A DNA stretch of 64,000 nucleotides from Streptomyces sp. SID13726 (GCF_010548375.1 NZ_JAAGLY010000004.1:434001-498000), one strand, 5' to 3'. Positions 1 to 8,861 are shown, numbered from the stretch's first letter. Notes: a model not told the origin generated them from the sequence alone. A program made the numbers and translations.

Positions 1-59
1 CCCCTGGTGCAAGTGCCCTGCTCGCACGCTAACCCAGAGCACGGCGCCCCCACACGGGA

Positions 60-93
60 ACGGGCCCCGCACCTCGAAAGGTGCGGGGCCCGT
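60..93 (-). terminator. Terminator of the rplK-rplA operon
   Basis: A perfect inverted repeat with 15-bp arms (ACGGGCCCCGCACCT and its complement) closes on a CGAA tetraloop directly after the rplA stop codon. There is no strong U-tract, as is common for terminators in this kind of genome. Nothing recognisable lies in bases 1-59. Confidence 0.75.
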
Positions 94-108
94 GAACCGG
101 CCGGTGGA

Positions 109-834
109 TCAGACCGCGGCCGGGTCCTCCTCGACGAGGAGGTTGCGCGTGCGGTTCGAGTCGAGCGGAATGCCGGGGCCCATCGTGGTGCTGATGGCGG
201 CCTTCTTGATGTAACGACCCTTGGCGGCGGACGGCTTCAGACGGAGGATCTCCTCCAGGGCCGCGCCGTAGTTCTCCACCAGCTTGGTGTCGTCGAACGA
301 CGTCTTGCCGATGATGAAGTGCAGGTTCGAGTGCTTGTCGACGCGGAACTCGATCTTGCCGCCCTTGATGTCGTTGACAGCCTTGGTGACATCGGGGGTG
401 ACGGTGCCGGTCTTCGGGTTCGGCATGAGACCACGGGGACCGAGCACGCGGCCGAGGCGGCCGACCTTGCCCATGAGGTCCGGGGTGGCGACGACGGCGT
501 CGAAGTCCAGACGGCCCTTCGACACCTCGTCGATGAGCTCGTCGGCGCCGACGATGTCGGCGCCCGCGGCACGAGCGGCCTCGGCACGGTCACCGGTCGC
601 GAAGACCAGGACCCGGGCGGTCTTGCCGGTGCCGTGCGGGAGGTTCACGGTGCCACGGACCATCTGGTCGGCCTTGCGCGGGTCGACACCCAGACGGAAG
701 GCGACCTCGACGGTGCCGTCGAACTTGGAGGTGGAGGTCTCCTTGGCGAGACGGACGGCCTCGAGCGGGGCGTACAGCTTCTCCCGGTCGATCTTCTCGT
801 CCGCAGCCCGGAGGGCCTTGCTGCGCTTGCTCAC
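109..834 (-). CDS. rplA: 50S ribosomal protein L1
   Basis: This is ribosomal protein L1, the protein of the L1 stalk that contacts 23S rRNA and helps E-site tRNA leave. It is also a translational repressor of its own operon in well-studied bacteria. The 241-residue product has the usual family length, and the conserved segments [20 protein letters not shown] and NPKTGTVT are present. The GTG start at 834 gives the classic [11 protein letters not shown]-terminus; the longer open frame upstream runs through the rplK gap and is not used. The gene lies 82 nt after rplK in the same direction and is followed by a strong hairpin, so rplK-rplA form a two-gene operon. Confidence 0.97.
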   Translation of the reverse strand: MSKRSKALRAADEKIDREKLYAPLEAVRLAKETSTSKFDGTVEVAFRLGVDPRKADQMVRGTVNLPHGTGKTARVLVFATGDRAEAARAAGADIVGADELIDEVSKGRLDFDAVVATPDLMGKVGRLGRVLGPRGLMPNPKTGTVTPDVTKAVNDIKGGKIEFRVDKHSNLHFIIGKTSFDDTKLVENYGAALEEILRLKPSAAKGRYIKKAAISTTMGPGIPLDSNRTRNLLVEEDPAAV

Positions 835-916
835 AACTGCTCCTGTGTGGTTCGGAAAGGAGTCGTGGTGTACGGGCCGAGCAGGCCCTACCACGGTGGT
901 TCTACGAAGGTGAGGG

Positions 917-1351
917 TCAGCCCTCGACCGTGACGCCCATCGAACGCGCGGTACCGGCGATGATCTTCGCGGCGGCGTCGATGTCGTTGGCGTTGAGGTC
1001 GGGCATCTTGGTCTCGGCGATCTCGCGGACCTGCGCCTGGGTGATCTTGGCGACCTTGGTCTTGTGCGGCTCGCCGGAGCCCTTCTCCACACCAGCGGCC
1101 TTGAGGATCATCTTGGCGGCCGGCGGCGTCTTGGTGACGAAGGTGAAGGAACGGTCCTCGTAGACCGTGATCTCCACCGGGATGACCCAACCGCGCTGCG
1201 ACTCGGTCGCGGCGTTGTAGGCCTTGCAGAACTCCATGATGTTGACGCCGTGCTGGCCCAGCGCGGGGCCGACCGGCGGAGCCGGGTTGGCCGCGCCGGC
1301 CTGGATCTGGAGCTTGATGAGCCCCGTGACCTTCTTCTTCTTGGGAGGCAT
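917..1351 (-). CDS. rplK: 50S ribosomal protein L11
   Basis: Ribosomal protein L11 of the GTPase-associated centre, the binding region for thiopeptide antibiotics and the platform for stringent-factor activation. The product is 144 residues starting [15 protein letters not shown], with the proline-rich [20 protein letters not shown] segment of the N-terminal domain and the C-terminal rRNA-binding domain ending in GVTVEG. The ATG at 1351 is preceded by a GGAG Shine-Dalgarno; the longer frame to 1450 adds a non-homologous leader. It is separated from nusG by a terminator, so it probably starts its own transcript with rplA. Confidence 0.97.
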   Translation of the reverse strand: MPPKKKKVTGLIKLQIQAGAANPAPPVGPALGQHGVNIMEFCKAYNAATESQRGWVIPVEITVYEDRSFTFVTKTPPAAKMILKAAGVEKGSGEPHKTKVAKITQAQVREIAETKMPDLNANDIDAAAKIIAGTARSMGVTVEG

Positions 1352-1445
1352 AGCTCTCCGGGTCCTTTCGATTCGGGTCCTGCCTGTGACCGGGGGCCAC
1401 CCGAACGCAGGCATACCGCACAACGATAACGGGTATAGATGCGCG

Positions 1446-1493
1446 GCCAAAAACCGAGCAGGTCAGGCAAGCTTTGACAGCCCGCCTGACCTG
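1446..1493 (-). terminator. Terminator after nusG
   Basis: Read on the minus strand, a 10-bp stem (CAGGTCAGGC paired with GCCTGACCTG) with a 15-nt loop is followed by CTCGGTTTTTGG, giving a run of five T. It lies between nusG and rplK, so it separates secE-nusG from rplK-rplA. The rplK promoter must lie downstream of it (about 1352-1440); I see no convincing -35/-10 pair there. Confidence 0.7.
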
Positions 1494-1515
1494 GTCGGAA
1501 GCCTTCTGGGAAGAA

Positions 1516-2364
1516 CTAGTTCTTCTGGATCTGGTCGAAGGACAGCTCGACCGGGGTCTCCCGGCCGAAGATCTCGACGAGACCCTTGACCTTCTTGGAG
1601 TCGGCGTTGATCTCGTTGATCGTGGCCTGGAGGGTGGCGAAGGGGCCGTCGGTGACGGTGACCGAGTCGCCGACCTCGAAGTCCAGCACCTGGACCTCGA
1701 CCTTGCGCTGCGGCGCCGGCTTGCCCTCGGCCTCGGCGGCCTCGCGGGCGGCCTTCTCCTCGGCCTCCGGGGCGAGCATCTTGACGATCTCGTCCAGGGT
1801 CAGCGGGTACGGGTCGTAGGCGTTGCCCACGAAGCCGGTGACGCCGGGGGTGTTGCGGACGACGCCCCAGGACTCGTTCGTCAGGTCCATGCGCACCAGG
1901 ACGTAGCCGGGGAGCTTGTTCTGACGGATCGTCTTGCGGTCGCCGTTCTTGATCTGGACGACCTCTTCCTGCGGCACCTCGGCCTGGAAGATGTAGTCCT
2001 CGACGTTCAGCGAGACGGCACGCTGCTCGAGGTTGGTCTTCACGCGGTTCTCGTAACCGGCGTAGGTGTGGATGACGTACCACTCGCCAGGGAGGGTCCG
2101 CAGCTCCTCGCGCAGGGCGGCGACGGGGTCGACCGGCTCGGCCGGCTCTTCCTCGACCTCTTCTTCGCCCTCGTCCTCGACGGCCTCGACGTCACCGCCG
2201 GACTCGTCCTCGACGTGCAGGGCGGATTCCTCGGCGGGCTCGCCCGCCTCGGCGTCGGCAGCCTCGACCTCGTCCAGATCCTCGTCCGCGCCCTCGACGA
2301 TGTCGAGCTCGTCTTCCACGAGCTCGTCCGGCTCGACGGCCTCGTTCAGGTTCGGGTCAGACAC
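1516..2364 (-). CDS. nusG: Transcription termination/antitermination protein NusG
   Basis: NusG binds the RNA polymerase clamp and links it to Rho and to ribosomal S10. The 282-residue product has three parts. The first about 90 residues are an acidic, Glu/Asp-rich extension. The NGN domain follows, from [20 protein letters not shown], with the [10 protein letters not shown] strand. The C-terminal KOW domain has [13 protein letters not shown] and ends SFDQIQKN. A short charged Ala/Glu insertion joins NGN and KOW. E. coli NusG is about 180 residues, so the acidic N-terminus is an actinobacterial-type addition. The start is GTG at 2364. The gene is 77 nt downstream of secE in the same operon. 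Confidence 0.96.
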   Translation of the reverse strand: MSDPNLNEAVEPDELVEDELDIVEGADEDLDEVEAADAEAGEPAEESALHVEDESGGDVEAVEDEGEEEVEEEPAEPVDPVAALREELRTLPGEWYVIHTYAGYENRVKTNLEQRAVSLNVEDYIFQAEVPQEEVVQIKNGDRKTIRQNKLPGYVLVRMDLTNESWGVVRNTPGVTGFVGNAYDPYPLTLDEIVKMLAPEAEEKAAREAAEAEGKPAPQRKVEVQVLDFEVGDSVTVTDGPFATLQATINEINADSKKVKGLVEIFGRETPVELSFDQIQKN

Positions 2365-2441
2365 TGTGGCTGCTTCTTCCTGGATGCATGGGGGTGGAAC
2401 ACGCGAAAGGGGCGCCGGTGACGGCGCCCTTCGCTCTCGGC

Positions 2442-2729
2442 TCAGCCGAAGACGTACTTCGCGACGTGGTTGAGTCCATAGTCAATCACGGTGACCAGAC
2501 CGATCATCACGATGACGAACACGATCACCACGGTCGTGTATGTGGTCAGCTGGCTGCGCGAAGGCCAGACGACCTTGCGGAGCTCGGCGACGATCTGCCG
2601 GTAGAAGAGCGCGAGGCGCTTCAGCGGGCCCTTCTTGGCACGCTTGCCGCCCTTGCGGGCCTTCTTCTTGGACTCCGGCACTTCATCCTGGGCATCAGGC
2701 GTGTCGATGGAGCCCACGGCGTCCGCCAT
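2442..2729 (-). CDS. secE: Preprotein translocase subunit SecE
   Basis: SecE is the small essential subunit that clamps SecY in the Sec translocon. The 95-residue protein has a soluble acidic then Lys-rich N-terminus, the conserved amphipathic helix ([20 protein letters not shown]) with the diagnostic VVWPSR motif, and one C-terminal transmembrane helix (about residues 64-84). That single-helix form is usual outside the enterobacteria. It precedes nusG and follows tRNA-Trp, the standard bacterial arrangement. Confidence 0.96.
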   Translation of the reverse strand: MADAVGSIDTPDAQDEVPESKKKARKGGKRAKKGPLKRLALFYRQIVAELRKVVWPSRSQLTTYTTVVIVFVIVMIGLVTVIDYGLNHVAKYVFG

Positions 2730-2817
2730 TCGTCCTCACCTGTTCCCGGGTCGTGGCCGTGCCGCGCCCGGTTGGAGCCGCACGGCGGTGCATTGCTGCT
2801 GTACGAACGTGTGTAGC

Positions 2818-2890
2818 AGGGCCGGAGGGACTTGAACCCCCAACCGCCGGTTTTGGAGACCGGTGCTCTACCAATTGAGCTACGACCCTT
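2818..2890 (-). tRNA. trnW: tRNA-Trp (anticodon CCA)
   Basis: The minus strand folds into a complete cloverleaf. The acceptor is AGGGTCG paired with CGGCCCT with one T-G pair, the D-arm is TAGCTCAATTGGTAGAGCA, the anticodon loop CTCCAAA contains CCA, and the T-arm is GGGGGTTCAAGTCCCTC. No CCA tail is encoded. It lies upstream of secE as in many bacteria. Confidence 0.95.
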
Positions 2891-3113
2891 TGATGTCCCC
2901 CAACGTACCGCATCCGCTGGGATGCCCGGTTGAAGGCCAACGAGGTGAGAGTGTACGTGCTCCGTGGCCCCCCGTCGAACAGAAAGCACCTGCAAGGGCC
3001 TTGGACCCGGAAGATCGCCCAGCACAGGGAGCGAATCCGGACGGTTGTTCAGCCGTTGTTCAGTCCGTGAAACCCGCGTGCCGGGGAAGTTTCCGGTCTG
3101 GAACGATGGGCCC

Positions 3114-4340
3114 ATGAGCGCTGCAACCCCTCCCACCGAGCGCCGGGTCTCCGCCCGAGTCGGCGCGATCTCCGAGTCCGCCACCCTCGCCGTGGACGCC
3201 AAGGCCAAGGCCCTCAAGGCCGCCGGGCGTCCGGTGATCGGCTTCGGCGCGGGTGAACCCGACTTCCCGACCCCGGACTACATCGTCCAGGCCGCGATCG
3301 AGGCCTGCTCGAACCCGAAGTACCACCGCTACACGCCGGCCGGCGGCCTCCCCGAGCTGAAGGCCGCCATCGCCGCGAAGACGCTGCGCGACTCGGGCTA
3401 CGAGGTCGACGCGTCCCAGATCCTCGTCACCAACGGCGGCAAGCAGGCGATCTACGAGGCCTTCGCCGCGATCCTCGACCCGGGCGACGAGGTCATCGTC
3501 CCGGCGCCGTACTGGACGACGTACCCGGAGTCGATCCGGCTGGCCGGCGGTGTCCCGGTGGAGGTGGTCGCCGACGAGACGACCGGCTACCGGGTCTCCG
3601 TCGAGCAGCTGGAGGCGGCCCGCACCGAGCGGACCAAGGTCGTCCTCTTCGTCTCCCCCTCCAACCCGACCGGCGCCGTCTACAGCGAGGCCGACGCCGA
3701 GGCGATCGGCCGCTGGGCCGTCGAGCACGGCCTGTGGGTGCTGACCGACGAGATCTACGAGCACCTCGTCTACGGCGACGCGAAGTTCACCTCGCTGCCC
3801 GCGCTCCTGCCCGAGCTGCGCGACAAGTGCATCGTCGTCAACGGTGTGGCCAAGACGTACGCCATGACGGGCTGGCGGGTCGGCTGGATCATCGGCCCCA
3901 AGGACGTCGTCAAGGCCGCGACCAACCTCCAGTCGCACGCCACGTCCAACGTGTCCAACGTCGCCCAGGTCGCCGCCCTCGCCGCGGTCTCCGGCAACCT
4001 CGACGCGGTGGCCGAGATGCGCACGGCCTTCGACCGGCGCCGCAAGACGATCGTCCGCATGCTGGGCGAGATCGACGGCGTGCTCTGCCCCGAGCCCGAG
4101 GGCGCCTTCTACGCCTACCCGTCGGTCAAGGCGCTGCTCGGCAAGGAGATCCGCGGCAAGCGCCCGCAGGACTCGGTCGAGCTGGCCGCGCTGATCCTGG
4201 AGGAGGCCGAGGTCGCGGTCGTCCCGGGCGAGGCATTCGGCACGCCGGGCTATCTGCGGCTGTCGTACGCGCTGGGTGACGAGGATCTCGTCGAGGGCGT
4301 CAGCCGGATCCAGAAGCTGCTCGCGGAGGCGCGGGACTGA
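3114..4340 (+). CDS. aspC: Pyridoxal-phosphate aspartate/aromatic aminotransferase (class I)
   Basis: A fold-type I PLP aminotransferase, probably aspartate aminotransferase interconverting aspartate and 2-oxoglutarate with oxaloacetate and glutamate. The 408-residue product shows the family signatures in order: [13 protein letters not shown] near the N-terminus, the cofactor-contacting NGGKQAIYE, the [10 protein letters not shown] loop, the cofactor Asp in [10 protein letters not shown], the Schiff-base Lys in [14 protein letters not shown], and the Arg-containing LRLSYAL near the C-terminus. The ATG at 3114 was chosen because the longer frame has no homologous residues. The gene is divergent from secE and monocistronic, ending at a strong terminator. 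Prephenate or other amino-acid specificity cannot be excluded from sequence. Confidence 0.9.
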   Translation: MSAATPPTERRVSARVGAISESATLAVDAKAKALKAAGRPVIGFGAGEPDFPTPDYIVQAAIEACSNPKYHRYTPAGGLPELKAAIAAKTLRDSGYEVDASQILVTNGGKQAIYEAFAAILDPGDEVIVPAPYWTTYPESIRLAGGVPVEVVADETTGYRVSVEQLEAARTERTKVVLFVSPSNPTGAVYSEADAEAIGRWAVEHGLWVLTDEIYEHLVYGDAKFTSLPALLPELRDKCIVVNGVAKTYAMTGWRVGWIIGPKDVVKAATNLQSHATSNVSNVAQVAALAAVSGNLDAVAEMRTAFDRRRKTIVRMLGEIDGVLCPEPEGAFYAYPSVKALLGKEIRGKRPQDSVELAALILEEAEVAVVPGEAFGTPGYLRLSYALGDEDLVEGVSRIQKLLAEARD

Positions 4341-4353
4341 GGTCGCCGTACAG

Positions 4354-4391
4354 AGGGGCATCTACTCACGTGAGTGGATGCCCCTTTTTTT
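4354..4391 (+). terminator. Terminator after the aminotransferase
   Basis: A 16-bp inverted repeat beginning AGGGGCATC, with one wobble pair and CACGTG at its centre, runs straight into seven T residues. This is an unusually canonical intrinsic terminator for a high-GC genome. Confidence 0.85.
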
Positions 4392-4458
4392 GTGCGAGCA
4401 AGACCACTAAAGGGGAAAGCGGTACCGGGACGCCCGTGACGTACGGCAGGATCCTGGG

Positions 4459-5499
4459 ATGGAGCGTGTACGTGATGTCTCTGAGCTGCCGAAAGCCCAT
4501 CTGCACCTGCACTTCACCGGCTCGATGCGCCCGGCGACCGTCCTGGAACTGGCCGACAAGTACGGCGTACGACTGCCCGAGGCGCTGGTCGAGGCACTGA
4601 CCAGCGGGGAGCCGCCCAGGCTGCGGGCGACGGACGAGCGGGGCTGGTTCCGGTTCCAGCGGCTGTACGACGCCGCCCGTTCGTGTCTCAGGGAGCCCGA
4701 CGACATCCGGCGGCTGGTGCGGGAGGCCGCGGAGGAGGATGTCCGCGACGGTTCGGGGTGGCTGGAGATCCAGGTCGACCCGACGTCGTACGCCCCGCGG
4801 CTGGGCGGGCTGATCCCGGCGCTGGAGATCATCCTGGACGCGGTGGAGACGACCTCGCGCGAGACCGGGCTCGGGATGCGGGTGCTGGTGGCCGCGAACC
4901 GGATGAAGCACCCGCTGGACGCGCGCACACTGGCCCGGCTGGCGGTGCGGTACGCGGACCGGGGTGTGGTCGGCTTCGGTCTGTCGAACGACGAACGCCG
5001 GGGCATGGCACGGGACTTCGACCGGGCGTTCCACATCGCGCGCGAGGGCGGGCTCCTTTCGGCGCCGCACGGCGGCGAGTTGACCGGTCCCTCGTCGGTG
5101 CGGGACTGCCTGGACGACCTGGACGCGAACCGGATCGGGCACGGGGTGCGGGCGGCGGAGGACCCCCGGCTGCTGAAGCGGCTGGCGGACCGGCAGGTGA
5201 CGTGCGAGGTGTGCCCGGCGTCGAACGTGGCGCTCGGGGTGTACGAGAAGCACGAGGACGTGCCGCTGCGGAAGCTGTTCGAGGCCGGGGTGCCGATGGC
5301 TCTGGGCGCCGACGACCCGCTGCTGTTCGGCTCCCGGCTGGCCGCGCAGTACGAGATCGCCCGGCAGTACCACGGCTTCTCGGACGCGGAGCTCGCGGAG
5401 CTGGCCCGGCAGTCGGTACGGGCCTCGGCGGCGCCGGAGGACATGAAGGCGAAGCTGCTGTCGGGGGTGGACGACTGGCTGAGCCACCCGGCCTCTTAG
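4459..5499 (+). CDS. add: Adenosine deaminase family protein
   Basis: A metal-dependent TIM-barrel purine deaminase related to adenosine deaminase (adenosine to inosine). The 346 residues carry the two N-terminal metal histidines (H16 and H18 in KAHLHLHFTGSMRP), the HGGEL segment with the catalytic Glu, the RIGHGVR histidine and the GADDPLLFG segment matching the Asp-Asp metal/catalytic pair. The usual HxHLDG is HLHFTG here, so the Asp that follows the second His in mouse ADA is Thr20. This puts it in an ADA-like side branch rather than the canonical enzyme, and other amino-purine nucleosides are plausible substrates. It follows the aminotransferase but is separated from it by a terminator, and it converges on the next gene with a 12-nt gap. 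Confidence 0.8.
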   Translation: MERVRDVSELPKAHLHLHFTGSMRPATVLELADKYGVRLPEALVEALTSGEPPRLRATDERGWFRFQRLYDAARSCLREPDDIRRLVREAAEEDVRDGSGWLEIQVDPTSYAPRLGGLIPALEIILDAVETTSRETGLGMRVLVAANRMKHPLDARTLARLAVRYADRGVVGFGLSNDERRGMARDFDRAFHIAREGGLLSAPHGGELTGPSSVRDCLDDLDANRIGHGVRAAEDPRLLKRLADRQVTCEVCPASNVALGVYEKHEDVPLRKLFEAGVPMALGADDPLLFGSRLAAQYEIARQYHGFSDAELAELARQSVRASAAPEDMKAKLLSGVDDWLSHPAS

Positions 5500-5511
5500 T
5501 GGCGAAGTGGC

Positions 5512-6183
5512 TCAGCCACCGGGCCGCTTGAAGTGGGCGTAGGGCGGATAGGGCTTGAAGCAGACCATCACCTCGTAGTGATGTCCGCCGCCGGGCGGCT
5601 GGAACAGGCCCCCGATCCCGGAGACCAGGGCCGAGTAGCCCTCGGTGACGCGTTTCTGGCGCGGTCCCCAGCCCGCCGCGTAGGCGAGGGCCGTGGCCGC
5701 CTCGGCGAAGACGTCCCGGCTGCCGAAGAGGAAGAACGTCCGCGCGTGCGTGGTGTGCCGCAGGTCGTCCCGGAAGTCCGTGCGCCCGCAGCGCCCGCGC
5801 CAGCCCTCGGCGTCCCGCTCCGTGCGGGCCTCGTCCGTCCGTACGGACAGGGGGCGGCCGGCCTTGAGCGTGTGCCGCAGCTCGGGCCACTTGCTGGGGC
5901 GCAGCCCGTACGAGTGGTGCACCAGGACGAGGTCGACCAGCTGTCCCCAGCCCTCGTCCGGCGGGACCCCGTCCCGCAGCGGGACGTGGACGATGGTCCG
6001 GCGTGAGTAGGCGGCGAAGGAGAACAGGCCCGCGAGCCGGTTCAGGCCGTCGTGGTCGCCGAGGATCATGCCGACCGGTTCCGGGGCGTGCAGTGAGGTG
6101 TGGCGCAGGGGCTGGCGGGGCTGGACGACACGGTGTTCGTGGGGGCCGAGGCGGGGTCTGAACTCGGTGAGCCTCAGCCGCAT
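5512..6183 (-). CDS. Conserved hypothetical protein, unassigned
   Basis: I do not recognise a family for this 223-residue protein. It is soluble, Arg- and Gly-rich, with no signal peptide or membrane segment. Recognisable stretches are FSFAAYSRRTIVHVPLRDG, THARTFFLFGSRDVF and the C-terminal HHYEVMVCFKPYPPYAHF, the last looking like a structured strand rather than random sequence. Coding bias fits its neighbours. It lies 78 nt downstream of murB on the same strand, so it may be co-transcribed. ATG at 6183 is the first start in the frame, but no good Shine-Dalgarno precedes it. Confidence 0.65.
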   Translation of the reverse strand: MRLRLTEFRPRLGPHEHRVVQPRQPLRHTSLHAPEPVGMILGDHDGLNRLAGLFSFAAYSRRTIVHVPLRDGVPPDEGWGQLVDLVLVHHSYGLRPSKWPELRHTLKAGRPLSVRTDEARTERDAEGWRGRCGRTDFRDDLRHTTHARTFFLFGSRDVFAEAATALAYAAGWGPRQKRVTEGYSALVSGIGGLFQPPGGGHHYEVMVCFKPYPPYAHFKRPGG

Positions 6184-6261
6184 GCGGATGTCCAGGTCGT
6201 CATGGGCCCAGGGTGGTCGCCGGGGGCGGGCACCGGCAACCGGGTTTCCGCGGTCGCCCCT

Positions 6262-7317
6262 CTACAGGCTGACGCCCACCGTGACCGGCTCGTTGACCAG
6301 GGTGATCCCGAAGGTGTCCCGCACGCCCGCCACGACCTCGCGGGCCAGGGTGAGGAGGTCCTCGGTGGTGGCCTCGCCACGGTTGGTGAGTGCCAGGGTG
6401 TGCTTGGTGGAGATACGGGCGGGGCCGGTGCCGTAGCCCTTGGTGAAGCCCGCCTTGTCGATCAGCCAGGCCGCCGAGGTCTTGGTGTGTCCTTCGCCCG
6501 CCGGGTAGGCCGGGGGTACGGCGTCCGCGCCGAGGTGCCGCTCCACGCGCGCGTGGAACTCCGCGAACTGCTCGTCCGTGAGGATCGGGTTGGTGAAGAA
6601 GGAGCCCGCCGACCAGGTGTCGTGGTCCTCGGGGTCCAGGACCATGCCCTTGCCCGCACGCAGTTTCAGTACGGTCTCACGGGCCTGGGCGAGCGGGACG
6701 CGGTCACCGGGGGCCACGCCGAGGGCTCGGGCCGTCTCCGCGTACTTCAGCGGGGCGGACAGGCCGTCGGCGTCCTCCAGCTCGAAGCTGACGCGCAGCA
6801 CGATGTAGCGGTCGGGGTCCGCCTTGAAGCGGCTGTGCCGGTAGGAGAACTCGCAGTCGGCGTTGGTGAGAGTGACGGTCTCGCCGGTGCGGCGGTCGTA
6901 GGCGGTGACGTCGGTGATGGTGGACGACACCTCCTGGCCGTAGGCGCCGACGTTCTGGATGGGGGTGGCGCCCGCGGAGCCGGGGATGCCGGCGAGGCAC
7001 TCGATCCCGGCGAGTCCGGCCTCCACGGTGCGGGCGACCGCGTCGGTCCACACCTCGCCTGCGGCCAGCTCCAGGTGGGTGCCGGTGAGTTCGTGGCCCT
7101 TGGTGGCGATGACGAGTGCGGTGCCCTCGAAGCCCTTGTCCCCGATGACGAGGTTGGACCCACCGCCGATCACGAGCAGCGGCGTCCCGGTCTCGTCGGC
7201 CTCGCGCACGATCTCGATCACTTCGGCGTCGGTCACCGCGACGACCAGCCGCGCGGCGGGGCCGCCGAGTCGGAAGGTGGTCAGGGGGGCGAGGGGGGCG
7301 TCGTGTCGTTCGTGCAC
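6262..7317 (-). CDS. murB: UDP-N-acetylenolpyruvoylglucosamine reductase
   Basis: MurB is the FAD enzyme that reduces the enolpyruvyl ether of UDP-GlcNAc with NADPH to make UDP-MurNAc for peptidoglycan. The 351 residues include the FAD-binding GGGSNLVIGDKGF, the phosphate-binding GIPGSAGATPIQNVGAYGQEV, the substrate-contacting Tyr-Arg in SYRHSRFK, the catalytic Ser in WSAGSFFTNPI and the C-terminal Glu in LVNEPVTVGVSL. The Y-loop/insert pattern resembles type I enzymes. GTG at 7317 is the best start (VHERHDAPLAPLTTFRLGG); the frame continues upstream into repeat DNA. It is the downstream neighbour of the MaoC-type genes, after a 298-nt gap containing repeats. Confidence 0.94.
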   Translation of the reverse strand: MHERHDAPLAPLTTFRLGGPAARLVVAVTDAEVIEIVREADETGTPLLVIGGGSNLVIGDKGFEGTALVIATKGHELTGTHLELAAGEVWTDAVARTVEAGLAGIECLAGIPGSAGATPIQNVGAYGQEVSSTITDVTAYDRRTGETVTLTNADCEFSYRHSRFKADPDRYIVLRVSFELEDADGLSAPLKYAETARALGVAPGDRVPLAQARETVLKLRAGKGMVLDPEDHDTWSAGSFFTNPILTDEQFAEFHARVERHLGADAVPPAYPAGEGHTKTSAAWLIDKAGFTKGYGTGPARISTKHTLALTNRGEATTEDLLTLAREVVAGVRDTFGITLVNEPVTVGVSL

Positions 7318-7390
7318 GCGGTACAGCCTACGGTTACCTCCGGCGGTGGGGCCGCTCTCGACTGCGGGTGCGGTGGGGGCGGGCGTTTTG

Positions 7391-7547
7391 CGCAGTTCCC
7401 CGCGCCCCTGAGATGCCTGCGGCGGCCCCCTGCGGTCCGGTGGGGGCGTGTGTAGCGCGTTCCGGTGTGTTGTGGGTCGGGGCCGGAGTGGGAGGTGCCG
7501 TATCGGCGCAGGCCGGCTGCAACTCCTCAGGGGCGCGGGGAACTGCG
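7391..7547. repeat. Pair of inverted 21-bp copies of a GC-rich Streptomyces repeat
   Basis: Bases 7391-7411 (CGCAGTTCCCCGCGCCCCTG plus A) and 7527-7547 are perfect inverted copies, 115 bp apart, filling the gap (7318-7615) between murB and the MaoC-type gene. The same core recurs at 49673 in this window. I recall this GGGGCGCGGGGAACTGCGCG core as very common between genes in Streptomyces. No gene is visible in the gap. Confidence 0.75.
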
Positions 7548-7615
7548 CGACAAGCCCCCACTCACCCGCACCCGCCAAACAACCGAACCCGGCACCCCCA
7601 CAGGCGCACCCGAAC

Positions 7616-8044
7616 TCAAGCCAGTCGAACAACCGCCCGAGACATCCCCAGCACCTTCTGCCCGGAACTCATCGCCGTCAGATCCACCCGCACCGCGTTG
7701 TCGTCCAGCTTCGCCCCCACCTTGCCGGTGACCTCGATCACGGCGCCGGAGTCGTCGTTGGGGACGACGACCGGCTTGGTGAAGCGGACGCCGTACTCCG
7801 TGACCGCACCCGGGTCGCCGACCCAGTCGGTGATCACGCGGACCGCCTCGGCCATGGTGAACATGCCGTGGGCGATGACGTCAGGGAGGCCGACTTCCTT
7901 GGCGAACTTCTCGTTCCAGTGGATGGGGTTGAAGTCCCCGGAGGCCCCCGCGTACTGGACGAGCGTGGCACGGGTCACGGTGAAGGTCTGGGCCGGCAGC
8001 TCGGTGCCGACCTCGACGTCGGCGTACGCGATCTTCGCGGTCAT
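7616..8044 (-). CDS. MaoC-family dehydratase (HadB-like)
   Basis: A single-hotdog (R)-hydratase/dehydratase-type protein of 142 residues. It has the hydratase-2 signature: catalytic Asp in DFNPIHWNE and His in GLPDVIAHGMFTM. In mycobacteria the HadA/HadB partners dehydrate 3-hydroxyacyl chains; here the acyl substrate is unknown. The ATG at 8044 sits 10 nt after GAGGAGG; the GTG at 8053 that overlaps the upstream stop is too close to that ribosome-binding site. The gene is immediately downstream of the HadA-like gene and almost certainly translated with it, supporting a heterodimer. Confidence 0.85.
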   Translation of the reverse strand: MTAKIAYADVEVGTELPAQTFTVTRATLVQYAGASGDFNPIHWNEKFAKEVGLPDVIAHGMFTMAEAVRVITDWVGDPGAVTEYGVRFTKPVVVPNDDSGAVIEVTGKVGAKLDDNAVRVDLTAMSSGQKVLGMSRAVVRLA

Positions 8045-8049
8045 CTCTG

Positions 8050-8505
8050 TCACGCCTCCTCGGCGGCCGCGCGCGCGACCAGCTTGGTCCAGGCCGTCAC
8101 GACGTGTTCGCCGGACTCGTCGTGGACCTCGCCGCGGATGTCCAGGATGTCGTTGCCGGCCATGGACTTGATGGCCTCGATGGTGGAGGTGACCGTGAGC
8201 CGGTCGCCGGCGTGTACCGGGCGGACGTAGGAGAACTTCTGGTCGCCGTGCACGACGCGGCTGTAGTCCAGGCCGAGCTGCGGGTCCTGGACGACCTGTC
8301 CCGCCGCCTTGAAGGTGATGGAGAACACGAAGGTCGGCGGGGCGATCACATCGGGGTGACCGAGCGCCTTGGCGGCTTCCGGGTCCGTGTACGCGGGGTT
8401 GGTGTCCCCCACCGCCTCGGCGAACTCGCGGATCTTCTCCCGGCCCACCTCATAGGGGTCGGTGGGCGGGTAGGTCCGCCCCACGAAGGACTGGTCGAGC
8501 GCCAT
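8050..8505 (-). CDS. MaoC N-terminal-domain protein (HadA-like, UPF0336 type)
   Basis: A 151-residue hotdog protein of the FAS1-type dehydratase/UPF0336 family, the non-catalytic or substrate-binding partner of the HadB-like gene that follows. Family features are the N-terminal VGRTYPPTDPYEVGREKIREFA, GDTNPAYTD and APPTFVFSITF segments. The usual catalytic Asp-His dyad of MaoC enzymes is absent, as expected of the HadA side. ATG at 8505 follows an AGGAGG ribosome-binding site; upstream residues in the frame are non-coding. The gene follows rpmG, separated by a terminator. Confidence 0.85.
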   Translation of the reverse strand: MALDQSFVGRTYPPTDPYEVGREKIREFAEAVGDTNPAYTDPEAAKALGHPDVIAPPTFVFSITFKAAGQVVQDPQLGLDYSRVVHGDQKFSYVRPVHAGDRLTVTSTIEAIKSMAGNDILDIRGEVHDESGEHVVTAWTKLVARAAAEEA

Positions 8506-8560
8506 GGGCTCGGCACCTCCTGGTTGCTCTACTGACCGGTATCGGGTCACTCAACGACGC

Positions 8561-8592
8561 GAGGCCGCCCCCGATCTCTCGGGGACGGCCTC
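8561..8592 (-). terminator. Terminator after rpmG
   Basis: A 14-bp stem with one mismatch (GAGGCCGCCCCCGA against TCGGGGACGGCCTC) and a four-base loop lies 16 nt past the rpmG stop. It separates rpmG from the HadA/HadB-like pair. Confidence 0.7.
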
Positions 8593-8607
8593 GTGTACGA
8601 GCCTGAT

Positions 8608-8772
8608 TTATCGCGTTTCGCGGTGCGCGGTGTGCGCGTTGCAACGCGGGCAGTGCTTCTTCATCTCCAGTCGGTCCGGGTTGTTACGCCGGTTCTTCTT
8701 GGTGATGTAGTTCCGCTCCTTGCACTCCACGCAGGCCAGCGTGATCTTCGGGCGGACGTCGGTGGCAGCCAC
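8608..8772 (-). CDS. rpmG: 50S ribosomal protein L33, zinc-binding (C+) form
   Basis: Ribosomal protein L33, 54 residues, the normal length. Two CXXC pairs (CVEC and CPRC) make a zinc ribbon, so this is the zinc-requiring C+ form. Streptomycetes also carry a zinc-free paralogue elsewhere, controlled by Zur. GTG at 8772 is preceded by AAGGAGC at good distance; the longer frame is untranslated leader. It lies just downstream of tRNA-Thr and tRNA-Met, a conserved actinobacterial order, and may share their transcript. Confidence 0.95.
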   Translation of the reverse strand: MAATDVRPKITLACVECKERNYITKKNRRNNPDRLEMKKHCPRCNAHTAHRETR

Positions 8773-8861
8773 GTGAGTGCTCCTTGACGAACGGATGGGA
8801 CGGTTTAACGCATAAAAGAGTAGCCGATCGAAGGACCGACCCCACAATCGGCTACTGTCAG

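Noticed and set aside
7..933. Long plus-strand open frame opposite rplA
   Set aside because: Shadow frame of a highly conserved ribosomal gene; Arg/Gly/Val-rich composition without any motif.
1352..1440. Possible rplK promoter pairs such as TTGGCC with TATCGT
   Set aside because: Matches too weak to call without transcription-start data.
3060..4361. 433-codon minus-strand frame opposite the aminotransferase
   Set aside because: Exact antisense of a clearly recognised enzyme; composition is that of a GC-rich shadow frame.
7391..7547. Inverted repeats considered as insertion-sequence ends
   Set aside because: Only 115 bp between them, no transposase and no visible target duplication; the core is a dispersed repeat.
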